NCBI RefSeq assembly: GCF_900102545.1
Contig: NZ_FNBN01000002.1
Span: 904,264 to 968,263, forward strand
Direction: 5' to 3'
DNA from: Chitinophaga filiformis
GTDB lineage: Bacteria > Bacteroidota > Bacteroidia > Chitinophagales > Chitinophagaceae
Length of the DNA: 64,000 nt
In this document: positions 25,559 through 32,936 of the stretch, in pieces
Layout: each line of letters opens with the position of its first letter
How positions within the stretch are numbered: position 1 is the first letter of the stretch
Translations under genes and position numbers: made by a program
Notes under the pieces: model-generated
The model's input: the letters and a program-made list of their open reading frames with translations, nothing else
Databases searched by the model: none
What the model was told of the DNA's origin: nothing

Positions 25559-26710
25559 ATGCAATTGAAAAATGATTTTAATACCGTGCGGAAAAGGTCC
25601 ATGCATATCTGCGCACCTTTGAAAACGGAAGATTATGTAGTTCAGCCTGTCGTAGATGTCAGTCCGCCGAAATGGCATCTCGGCCATACCACCTGGTTCT
25701 TCGAAACATTTCTTTTAAAACCACACTTTCCCGGTTATAAAGAATTTGATCCTAATTACAATTTCGTATTCAACAGCTACTACGAGACAGTAGGCGCTCG
25801 TGTGATCCGTACTGACAGAGGTAACTTAAGCCGTCCGGCAGTGGAAGACATTATGCGTTACCGTGAGCATGTGGACAAAGCCATGCAGGCTTTCCTGGAT
25901 ACAGAACTGACTGATGAAATACGTTCACTGGTCGTATTGGGGCTGAACCATGAGGAGCAACACCAGGAGTTACTGTATACCGATATCAAGTATATACTGG
26001 GACACAATCCGCTGATGCCGGCATATTCAGATACGGCTGTTACCAACTTTACGACACCTGTAACAGAGCAGCCTTTCCTGCAGATGCCGGCAGGACTGTA
26101 CGAGATCGGTTATAAGGGAGATGGCTTCTGTTTTGATAATGAACTGGGCAGACATACCGTTTATCTGCAGGATTACCAGATCAGTACACAGCTTGTTACC
26201 AATGCAGAATACCTGGAATTTATGGAAGCAGGCGGTTACAGCGATTTCCGTCACTGGCATGCGGAAGGTTGGGACTGGGTAAAAAGAGAGCAGGTAAAAG
26301 CGCCTTTGTACTGGCATTTTGTAGATAATCAATGGAAGCATTATAACTGGCAGGGATTGCAACCCGTAGCAGGTGATGATCCGCTATGTCATATCAGTTA
26401 CTATGAAGCTGCTGCCTATGCATCATGGAAAGGTATGCGTCTCCCTACAGAATTTGAATGGGAAGCTGCAGCTCCGAAATTGTCATGGGGACAACGCTGG
26501 GAATGGACAGAGAGTGCCTACCTTCCTTATCCGGGCTTTACCAAAGCACCAGGTGCGATTGGCGAGTATAACGGTAAGTTCATGGTCAGCCAGATGGTAC
26601 TGCGCGGAGGCTCTGAAGTAACGCCCCCTAATCATAGCCGTCTCACCTACCGTAATTTCTTCCATCCTTCACTGAGATGGCAGTTTACCGGTATCAGACT
26701 GGCGAAATAA
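25559..26710 (+). CDS. egtB: ergothioneine biosynthesis sulfoxide synthase EgtB
   Basis: 383 residues, near the usual length. The N-terminal DinB-like domain carries the iron-binding three-His set: His43 (KWHLGHTTWFFE) and His131/His135 (LNHEEQHQELL). The C-terminal half is the formylglycine-generating-enzyme-like fold (LQDYQISTQLVTNAEYLEF, MRLPTEFEWEAA, end RNFFHPSLRWQFTGIRLAK). EgtB is a non-haem iron enzyme joining trimethyl-histidine with gamma-glutamylcysteine or cysteine using O2. No EgtA or EgtC is in the window, so which thiol donor is used is open. It starts 10 bases after the transporter and 30 bases before egtD. Confidence 0.93.
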   Translation: MQLKNDFNTVRKRSMHICAPLKTEDYVVQPVVDVSPPKWHLGHTTWFFETFLLKPHFPGYKEFDPNYNFVFNSYYETVGARVIRTDRGNLSRPAVEDIMRYREHVDKAMQAFLDTELTDEIRSLVVLGLNHEEQHQELLYTDIKYILGHNPLMPAYSDTAVTNFTTPVTEQPFLQMPAGLYEIGYKGDGFCFDNELGRHTVYLQDYQISTQLVTNAEYLEFMEAGGYSDFRHWHAEGWDWVKREQVKAPLYWHFVDNQWKHYNWQGLQPVAGDDPLCHISYYEAAAYASWKGMRLPTEFEWEAAAPKLSWGQRWEWTESAYLPYPGFTKAPGAIGEYNGKFMVSQMVLRGGSEVTPPNHSRLTYRNFFHPSLRWQFTGIRLAK

Positions 26711-26740
26711 ATTTATTCTTATTACACTAATAATTACATT

Positions 26741-27733
26741 ATGGCCACCACCTCTGTAATGCATACGGTATTAGTTCCTGTAAAACAGGACCAACAGGAG
26801 ATCTTCTCCCAGGATGTGATCCGCGGGCTCAGCGCAAAAAACAAATACCTGGATTCCAAGTATTTCTATGATGCGGAGGGCGACCGTCTTTTCCAGGAGA
26901 TCATGCGTTGCCATGAATACTATCTGACCAATTGCGAAATGGAAATATTGCGGGAGCAGTCTGCTGTGATCAGTCAGACGATCCTGTCGCACACCAGGCA
27001 TTTCGATGTGGTGGAACTGGGCGCAGGCGATGCAACAAAATCCATTCACCTGTTGAAGGAATTATTGAAGACAGGACAGGATTTTACATATTACCCGGTG
27101 GATATTTCGGGTAATGTGATCACCCAACTGGAACGTTCATTGCCGCAGCAGTTACCGGACCTGAAGATGCATGGATTGAATGGCGAGTATTTCGACATGT
27201 TACAGCAAGCGGGTATATTATCACGGAAGACGAAAGTAGTGTTATGTATGGGTGGTAATATCGGCAACTTCACGCCGCCGGAGGCGAGAAAGTTCTGTCG
27301 TCAGTTGCGTAATTATCTCCAGCCGGGCGACATAGTGATCATCGGTTTTGACCTGAAGAAACATCCGCAGATCATCCTGGATGCTTATAATGATGCCGCT
27401 GGTTTTACAAGGGATTTTAACCTGAACCTTTTGAAACGCATCAACCGTGAGCTGGGCGGTAATTTTGATATCAGCAAGTTTGAGCATTATGCAACTTATG
27501 ATCCGGGAACAGGGGCTTGTAAAAGCTATCTTGTGAGCCTGGAAGAACAGGATATAAAGATCGGCGAACGGACTTTCCATTTCGGACTGCATGAGCATGT
27601 GCACATGGAGATCTCGCAGAAGTATGATCTGGAATCAATAGAGCAGATGGCGATACAGTCGGGTTTTGAAACAGTAACCGATTTCTTTGACAGTCGCAGA
27701 TGGTTTGCCGACTGTATGTGGTTGTGCATATAA
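26741..27733 (+). CDS. egtD: L-histidine N-alpha-methyltransferase EgtD
   Basis: 330 residues. SAM-binding region VVELGAGDATKS; DxS motif YYPVDISGNVI; the GGNIGNF loop with Asn176; and the C-terminal histidine-binding E-x-S, Glu290 and Ser292, in VHMEISQKY. These match by position the Asn and Glu-x-Ser that hold histidine in mycobacterial EgtD as I recall it. It methylates histidine three times to hercynine, which EgtB uses next. Last gene of the run: the strong hairpin at 27742-27790 follows nine bases after the stop. Cytoplasmic. Confidence 0.93.
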   Translation: MATTSVMHTVLVPVKQDQQEIFSQDVIRGLSAKNKYLDSKYFYDAEGDRLFQEIMRCHEYYLTNCEMEILREQSAVISQTILSHTRHFDVVELGAGDATKSIHLLKELLKTGQDFTYYPVDISGNVITQLERSLPQQLPDLKMHGLNGEYFDMLQQAGILSRKTKVVLCMGGNIGNFTPPEARKFCRQLRNYLQPGDIVIIGFDLKKHPQIILDAYNDAAGFTRDFNLNLLKRINRELGGNFDISKFEHYATYDPGTGACKSYLVSLEEQDIKIGERTFHFGLHEHVHMEISQKYDLESIEQMAIQSGFETVTDFFDSRRWFADCMWLCI

Positions 27734-27741
27734 TGCCAGAG

Positions 27742-27790
27742 AAAAAGAGAAGCTGCCCACAGGTATCATCCGGGGGCAGCTTCTCTTTTT
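27742..27790. terminator. strong bidirectional terminator between egtD and the DinB gene
   Basis: A perfect 17-bp stem (aaaaagagaagctgccc with gggcagcttctcttttt) around a 15-base loop, A/T runs on both ends. It serves egtD on the plus strand and the convergent DinB gene on the minus strand, overlapping the first base of the latter's stop. Confidence 0.92.
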
Positions 27791-28272
27791 TATGACTTCC
27801 ACGCGCCCAGTAATCTTCTGAGCACGATAATTTCGCCGGTGTGATAACTGGTATGATCTGCTATCAGCATTGCTTCACGTAAGAGATGTTGTCCGTCGCC
27901 ATGCGGGAAAGGAGCATACAGATCGGCGTCAGGATCTTTCAGCAGATCGATAAATTCTTTCAGGTCATGTTTGATCTGTGTCAGGCATTTTTTCCAGGCC
28001 GCTTCACTGGGCACTGCTTCTTTGGGCCAATATCCTTCCGGCCATGCCGGCGACTCATGTTTAGGATTGCGGGAGAATTCAAGTATATCCCATTGTGTTA
28101 TCCTGATATGTTCTACTATTTGCCAGATGCTGTAAGGCAGCCCCTCAGGCACTACACCTCTTAAGTCAGCAGGCAGCCCTTTTACGGCGTCATCGAAAGT
28201 TGCGTGTGCGTGACCACCGTTTAAGAATTGTTCCAGCGTTTTTACGAGTTCTTTATTGTGTGTTGCAGCCAT
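27790..28272 (-). CDS. DinB-family protein
   Basis: 160 residues forming a four-helix DinB/YfiT-like bundle. Putative metal ligands are the His in IVEHIRITQWD and the two in IADHTSYHTGEII, the usual three-His arrangement. Family members are metal-dependent, often thiol-dependent transferases of mostly unknown substrate. It is divergent from the TetR gene and shares an 84-base intergenic region with it, including the TetR operator, so it may be a target of that repressor. Confidence 0.82.
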   Translation of the reverse strand: MAATHNKELVKTLEQFLNGGHAHATFDDAVKGLPADLRGVVPEGLPYSIWQIVEHIRITQWDILEFSRNPKHESPAWPEGYWPKEAVPSEAAWKKCLTQIKHDLKEFIDLLKDPDADLYAPFPHGDGQHLLREAMLIADHTSYHTGEIIVLRRLLGAWKS

Positions 28273-28320
28273 GTCTTTTTTTTATGGCTTATTGCTCAAT
28301 AAGAATGCCAAGCGAAACAA

Positions 28321-28352
28321 TTTGTTTACTTACTTACAAGTAAGTAATTTTG
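28321..28352 (+). promoter_or_regulatory. promoter and operator of the tetR-fabF operon
   Basis: TTTG (28321-28324) and TAATTTTG (28345-28352) are 20 bases apart, an almost ideal Bacteroidota promoter. Between and over them lies a perfect palindrome, TTACTTAC-aa-GTAAGTAA (28330-28347). A repressor bound there would cover the promoter. The site is nine bases ahead of the TetR start codon, so autoregulation is the simple reading. Confidence 0.75.
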
Positions 28353-28356
28353 TACT

Positions 28357-28917
28357 ATGCAGGACACTAAAGACAGAATAGTATCGCTGGCAGACCAGCT
28401 GATCAAGAGCAGGGGGTATAATGCCTTTAGCTATAAGGATATATCTGATCCCCTGGAGATAAAGAATGCTGCCATTCATTATCACTTTCCAACGAAAACA
28501 GATCTGGGTGTAGCGGTGATAGATGTTGAGCTGCAACAGTTTATGGCGAGCACGGGTAAGTTGGCGGCGCAGCCGGAGGATAAGCAGCTGAAGTTCTTAT
28601 TTGATACGTTTAGTAGAAAAAATAAGGAAGGTCTGGTGTGTCTGATGGGATCACTGTCGCCGGATTATGAGACGCTGCCGGAGCCCTTACAGGATAAGAT
28701 TACGGATCTTTCATCGGCTATCCTGGAGTGGACGAGTGGTTGCCTTGAAAGGGGACGTGAGAAAGGATTGTTCCGTTTTGAAGGAGAACCATCTGACAGG
28801 GCCCTGTTGGTGATAAGTAATTTACTGGCGTCATTGCTGTTGAGCAGGGTGATGGGAAGTAAGGTGTTTGGCAGGATTACGCATCAGTTGTTGAGGGATC
28901 TGGGTGCGGGAAAATAA
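28357..28917 (+). CDS. TetR/AcrR-family transcriptional regulator
   Basis: 186 residues. An N-terminal TetR helix-turn-helix (IKSRGYNAFSYKDISDPLEI, then KNAAIHYHFPTKTDLGVAV) is followed by an all-helical ligand domain resembling the TetR C-terminal type found in YxaF/LmrA-like repressors (GCLERGREKGLFRFEGEPSD). A palindromic operator overlaps its own promoter. fabF starts 33 bases downstream on the same strand and is likely co-transcribed; the DinB gene is divergent. Ligand unknown. Confidence 0.88.
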   Translation: MQDTKDRIVSLADQLIKSRGYNAFSYKDISDPLEIKNAAIHYHFPTKTDLGVAVIDVELQQFMASTGKLAAQPEDKQLKFLFDTFSRKNKEGLVCLMGSLSPDYETLPEPLQDKITDLSSAILEWTSGCLERGREKGLFRFEGEPSDRALLVISNLLASLLLSRVMGSKVFGRITHQLLRDLGAGK

Positions 28918-28950
28918 AAGTTATAATAAACTAGCTAATAAATAAGATAC

Positions 28951-30204
28951 ATGCAAACATTAAAAAGAGCTGTCATTACTGGTTTGGGTGCACTGACGCC
29001 TATAGGTAATAATGTGACTGATTTCTGGAACAACCTGGTAGCAGGTAAGAGCGGAGCTGCGCGTATTACAAAGTTCAATCCGGACCCTTTCAGAACACAG
29101 TTTGCCTGTGAACTAAAGGACTATGACCCGGCGAAACTTCTGGACCGGAATGATATACGCAAGACAGATCCGTTTACGCAATATGCGCTGATTGCTGCAC
29201 AGCAGGCGGTGACAGATTCAGGACTGGATTTCTCCAAAATGGATCCGTTTGATAGTGGCGTTATCTGGGGTTCCGGTCAGGGAGGTATGCTGACGTTTGA
29301 GGAGCAGGTGAAAGAATATACTGTTGGTAATTATGTACCGCGTTTCAATCCTTTCTTCGTGCCTAAGCTTATTGCTAATATGGCTTCCGGTATGATCTCT
29401 ATCAGGTTTGGCCTGATGGGTATCAACTATACGACTGTTTCGGCTTGTTCGACTTCCAATACGGCCATCATGGACGCATTGAATTATATCAGGCTGGGGA
29501 AGGCGAAAGTGATCATTACCGGAGGTTCTGAAGCACCGATCACGGAGGCTTCTGTAGGGGGATTCTGTGCAATGAAAGCGATGTCGACCAGGAATGATGA
29601 TCCAGCTACTGCATCCAGGCCATTTGATACTGAAAGGGATGGTTTTGTGATGGGCGAAGGTGCAGCTGCACTGGTGCTGGAAGAATATGAACATGCAGTG
29701 GCCAGAGGCGCACATATTTATGCGGAAGTTGCAGGTGCTGCTATGACGGCTGATGCCTATCATATGACCGCTACACATCCTGAGGGATTAGGCGCGTTAC
29801 GGGCGATGAAAAGTGCATTGGAAGATGCAGGACTCACACCGCAGGACGTGGATTACCTGAATGCACATGCTACCTCTACTCCTGTGGGAGATCTGAGTGA
29901 GCTGGCCGCTATCAGGTCGCTTTTTGGAGAATCACCGCAACATTTGTCTATCAGCGCGACTAAATCCATGACAGGTCATTTACTGGGAGCTGCAGGTGCT
30001 ATTGAAGCGATTGCCTCTGTATTGAGTATCAACAACGGCATCGTTCCTCCTACTATCAATACGACCAATCCTGATCCAGCTATTCCTGCGGGTTTACAGA
30101 TCGTGATGGGCAATGCAGTACAAAAGAAGATCAGTGTAGCGATGAGCAACACCTTTGGGTTTGGCGGACATAATGGTATTGTGGTGTTCAGGGAAGTCAA
30201 GTGA
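28951..30204 (+). CDS. fabF: beta-ketoacyl-ACP synthase II (FabF-like)
   Basis: 417 residues, full length. Catalytic Cys166 (TTVSACSTSN), His306 (LNAHATSTPVGD) and His343 (KSMTGHLLGAAG), with the C-terminal Gly-rich SNTFGFGGHNG. It condenses malonyl-ACP with acyl-ACP in fatty-acid elongation in the cytoplasm. It is not beside acpP or other fab genes but behind a TetR regulator, so it may be a second, regulated paralogue rather than the housekeeping copy. Other KAS-type roles, such as secondary lipids or arylpolyenes, lack partner genes here. Confidence 0.88.
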   Translation: MQTLKRAVITGLGALTPIGNNVTDFWNNLVAGKSGAARITKFNPDPFRTQFACELKDYDPAKLLDRNDIRKTDPFTQYALIAAQQAVTDSGLDFSKMDPFDSGVIWGSGQGGMLTFEEQVKEYTVGNYVPRFNPFFVPKLIANMASGMISIRFGLMGINYTTVSACSTSNTAIMDALNYIRLGKAKVIITGGSEAPITEASVGGFCAMKAMSTRNDDPATASRPFDTERDGFVMGEGAAALVLEEYEHAVARGAHIYAEVAGAAMTADAYHMTATHPEGLGALRAMKSALEDAGLTPQDVDYLNAHATSTPVGDLSELAAIRSLFGESPQHLSISATKSMTGHLLGAAGAIEAIASVLSINNGIVPPTINTTNPDPAIPAGLQIVMGNAVQKKISVAMSNTFGFGGHNGIVVFREVK

Positions 30205-30234
30205 TCTGTCAATTGACAATCTCACAGTTATCAA

Positions 30235-30462
30235 CTATTTCCCTTTCAGGGGAGTGAGCAGCCCCGTAAGGCCGTTCGACTTTATTTCATACAGCGTAGC
30301 CAGCAACATCCCCAGTTTGCCCTGTGGAAACCCTTTACGCTGAAACCATTCCAGGTAAGAAACCGGCAGGTCACACAGCAATACATCCTTGTATTTACCG
30401 TATGGCATTTTCATTGTTACCAACTGATTGAATATCTCCCTGTCCGGTTGTGCAAATTCCAT
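30235..30462 (-). CDS. DUF3820 family protein
   Basis: 75 residues from the ATG at 30462; a 25-codon upstream extension in the longer frame has no ATG and is dropped. The core MPYGKYKDVLLCDLPVSYLE, WFQRKGFPQGKLG and LLATLYEIKSNGL is the DUF3820 signature (sometimes called putative quorum-sensing-regulated factor). Small, cytoplasmic, function unknown. It is convergent with fabF, with a short palindrome (30207-30218) between them but no clear terminator. Confidence 0.8.
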   Translation of the reverse strand: MEFAQPDREIFNQLVTMKMPYGKYKDVLLCDLPVSYLEWFQRKGFPQGKLGMLLATLYEIKSNGLTGLLTPLKGK

Positions 30463-30804
30463 TATCGATTGATTTAAAATTGATTCATCACAAATATAGG
30501 GTGAGAAATGCCTGCGTGATGAAAAAAAGTTTAACATTTTTTTGGCATTCGAAATCCATCTGAGGATCTTCCTACGTAAGTACCATCATTATTAGAATTA
30601 TTCTATATCTGTACTTGTAGAACAGCATTTGGGGGACAATTTTATTAAGGCTAATATTTTTTGAATTTATGTTGAATTTCCCTTGTAACAAGGGCTGTCT
30701 TGCTATGCTTTTTCCTTTACCTATATAAATGAGTTTTCTTCATTTTGCAGTTTTGTAAACTTTTTGATTAAACATCCCCCCAGAAGAGTGGTTATTCAGA
30801 AAAT
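30463..30804. other. intergenic region without a recognised gene
   Basis: About 340 A+T-rich bases upstream of the DUF3820 gene. There is no coding frame of merit. A small RNA reading rightwards towards the hairpin at 30805-30839 cannot be excluded, but I see no clear promoter-plus-structure to support it. Confidence 0.4.
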
Positions 30805-30839
30805 AAGGTTACAGTCCTCCCGTGGCTGTAACCTTTTTC
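30805..30839. terminator. terminator downstream of the 407-residue hypothetical gene
   Basis: A 10-bp stem (aaggttacag / ctgtaacctt) with TTTTT on the plus strand and ATTTTCT on the minus strand. Placed 37 bases past the minus-strand stop at 30876, it most likely ends that gene. Confidence 0.7.
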
Positions 30840-30875
30840 TATGTTGCATATCTTATGTTTTCCTGTAGTGCATCA

Positions 30876-32099
30876 TCATAACCAGCCCCGCTCCTTCCAG
30901 GAACTGATTACTTTTCCGGTTACACCGCATTCCCGCAGCACATCTTCAAAATCTTCCATTTCCATTCCCCAGTCTACAGCATATGCCGCGAATTCCTCTC
31001 CTACTGGTAGTCTGCCGAATAATCTTTCCGTGGTAAGAATATGCGCTACTTTACGCAGTAACACACTACCCATTTCCCATTTTTCTTCCCTGCTGATGAT
31101 CTGCATCAGTTGTATAAAGGGACGCTCAAACTTCTCTGGTGCAATATCAAGATAGGCATGATCCAGTTCGGTAGCAAGGAATATAAGATCAAAGATATCT
31201 TCGTCCGGATGTTGTTTCGAGATCATTCTTGTGAAGGCTACTGAACGGGGCGACAGTGAAGGAATGTAAACATCTGCATAATGATAACTCAGCTCCAGCA
31301 GGGACAAGGGTGCTTCCACTTCATGCGTTTCCAGCGCATCTGCAACGGCGATTGCCATATTTTCGGCAACGGTAGCCATCAATGTATGTATGTTCAGTTT
31401 TTCTTCCGGACGGGCATAAGACAATTTACTTGCACCAGATGCATCAACTGCTCTTATCTCGTCCAGAATACCGTCGCTGTTATATTTGTAGATGTTCTCG
31501 TATTCAGATTCCCCGGTACCGGGTGTAATGCTCAGGCAATGGCCTTTCTCAATACGTCCTGCAGACAGTTCATACTTTTCAATGTTACAAAACAGGGAAT
31601 GTTGATGATCTATGATACTGTCTATTTTCTCTGCTGTATTCATGTTCATATAGACATCTCCTTCTCCTCTACCAATGACGCGTAAAAACTGCCAGGCCAC
31701 TTTCTGCCCGTTTTCATCATACTGGATCCTTTTGATACAGGAGGGTATTTTTGTGCCGGTGTTATATTCTACATATTCGACCCATTCTTTACCATAGGAA
31801 TAGTAGCCTTCCCAGAATACGTTGTCAACAGCATGACCATAGGAAGTATAACAGGGTAATCCGTCGGCAGCGATACCATAAAAATGGTAGTCGTTGATTT
31901 CCCTTACTGCGGCTACGGGAAATAACTTTTCTTCCGGCTGCAGAAAGGCAGGTGTGCCATAATCTTCGAGGTTATATCGAAAGCCTGGGATATATTTTTC
32001 GGAGGAGACGCGGGTTTTATATTCTTGCAAACGATCAAACTCATGAAATGCCTGTTTCCATCGGGATAGTAGGTGCTGCTTCAGTATTTCCAGGGACAT
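30876..32099 (-). CDS. hypothetical protein, no recognised family
   Basis: 407 residues, cytoplasmic (no signal peptide or membrane helix). The N-terminal half contains many aromatic residues, FWEGYYSYGKEWVEYVEYNT and IKRIQYDENGQKVAWQFLRV, which resembles beta-rich repeats following the amino-acid order of YD-like motifs. The C-terminal third is helical (IIDHQHSLFCNIEK earlier, then ATVAENMAIAVADALETHE and LRECGVTGKVISSWKERGWL). I cannot assign a function. It is a single gene with a terminator at 30805-30839. Confidence 0.65.
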   Translation of the reverse strand: MSLEILKQHLLSRWKQAFHEFDRLQEYKTRVSSEKYIPGFRYNLEDYGTPAFLQPEEKLFPVAAVREINDYHFYGIAADGLPCYTSYGHAVDNVFWEGYYSYGKEWVEYVEYNTGTKIPSCIKRIQYDENGQKVAWQFLRVIGRGEGDVYMNMNTAEKIDSIIDHQHSLFCNIEKYELSAGRIEKGHCLSITPGTGESEYENIYKYNSDGILDEIRAVDASGASKLSYARPEEKLNIHTLMATVAENMAIAVADALETHEVEAPLSLLELSYHYADVYIPSLSPRSVAFTRMISKQHPDEDIFDLIFLATELDHAYLDIAPEKFERPFIQLMQIISREEKWEMGSVLLRKVAHILTTERLFGRLPVGEEFAAYAVDWGMEMEDFEDVLRECGVTGKVISSWKERGWL

Positions 32100-32180
32100 T
32101 CTTCTACAATTTGAATAAAAATAATATTTTAAATGAAAAGATGCTACTTGCTTTGTTCAATTGGTTTACAGGATATTATA

Positions 32181-32216
32181 AAGCCCGCCAAAAAGTATAA
32201 ACATTCTGGCGGGCTT
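32181..32216 (-). terminator. terminator of the susC-susD-DUF3823 operon
   Basis: A perfect 10-bp stem (aagcccgcca / tggcgggctt) with a 16-base loop, 25 bases past the DUF3823 stop. On the minus strand it is followed by TATAATAT. Confidence 0.75.
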
Positions 32217-32240
32217 AACAGGAATAATTATGACTCCTAT

Positions 32241-32927
32241 CTATTCAATTTTAAATGGTTGTGTATAGATCTGCTCTCCCACGCCAGCTGTTTTAACGCC
32301 TATACGGGCGTAGAAAAAAGATTCCCCCGTCAGGGTAGCAGGAATAGTCGCCGTGATAGTAACAGGAGCTGTAATGTCGCCTATTTGACTCGCGCTTAGT
32401 GCTGTTGCCTTGAGATTATTAACGCCATCTACGATTTCTGTTTTCCCAAGGTACAGCGACGCTGATTCCAATGGCTGTGATGCATTGATCCTTTCGATTG
32501 AGAATGTGGCGGTTACTGTTGTTCCGGTTTTGCTGGCTGTGGCATTTTTGATAATGAAATAAGGCTGTACCGGCACTTCTATTGTCGTTCCACCTTTTAC
32601 TGTAACATCGATGGAGTCTGTATTATTTACCCATGGACCATTACCTGGCAACCTTACCAGTTTATAATTGCCATCAAACAGGGAGGCGGAGAAGGAGCCG
32701 TCCTGCGCTACGTATACCGGGATCTTGGTAAACAACTGGAAACCGTGTTGCCAGAGTTCCAGCTGTACGCCATTAGAGCGCACTCCTATCGCCTCTTTAT
32801 TGTAGATCACTTTTCCGGAGAGGATCGATGTTGGCTTTTCATAGTTATCCTTTTTACATCCAATCACCAGTATGCATAACAGCATGGCGATGAAAGAGGA
32901 TGATAGTATCTTATTCATATTGTGCAT
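32241..32927 (-). CDS. DUF3823 lipoprotein of the Sus-like operon
   Basis: 228 residues. Type II signal peptide with lipobox LVIGC (Cys24). An N-terminal transthyretin-like beta domain (LSGKVIYNKEAIGVRSNGVQ, DGSFSASLFDGNYKLVR) and a C-terminal beta domain are the arrangement of DUF3823 proteins that follow SusD genes. It probably sits on the cell surface and helps bind glycan, like SusE/SusF. Its start is 10 bases after the susD stop, so same operon. Confidence 0.82.
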   Translation of the reverse strand: MHNMNKILSSSFIAMLLCILVIGCKKDNYEKPTSILSGKVIYNKEAIGVRSNGVQLELWQHGFQLFTKIPVYVAQDGSFSASLFDGNYKLVRLPGNGPWVNNTDSIDVTVKGGTTIEVPVQPYFIIKNATASKTGTTVTATFSIERINASQPLESASLYLGKTEIVDGVNNLKATALSASQIGDITAPVTITATIPATLTGESFFYARIGVKTAGVGEQIYTQPFKIE

Positions 32928-32936
32928 GTTAACAGG

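Noticed and set aside
29218..29778. 186-codon frame opposite fabF
   Set aside because: His/Cys/Arg-rich shadow of a conserved gene.
30463..30839. Possible small RNA ending at the hairpin 30805-30839
   Set aside because: No clear promoter on the plus strand; the hairpin is explained as terminator of the minus-strand gene ending at 30876.
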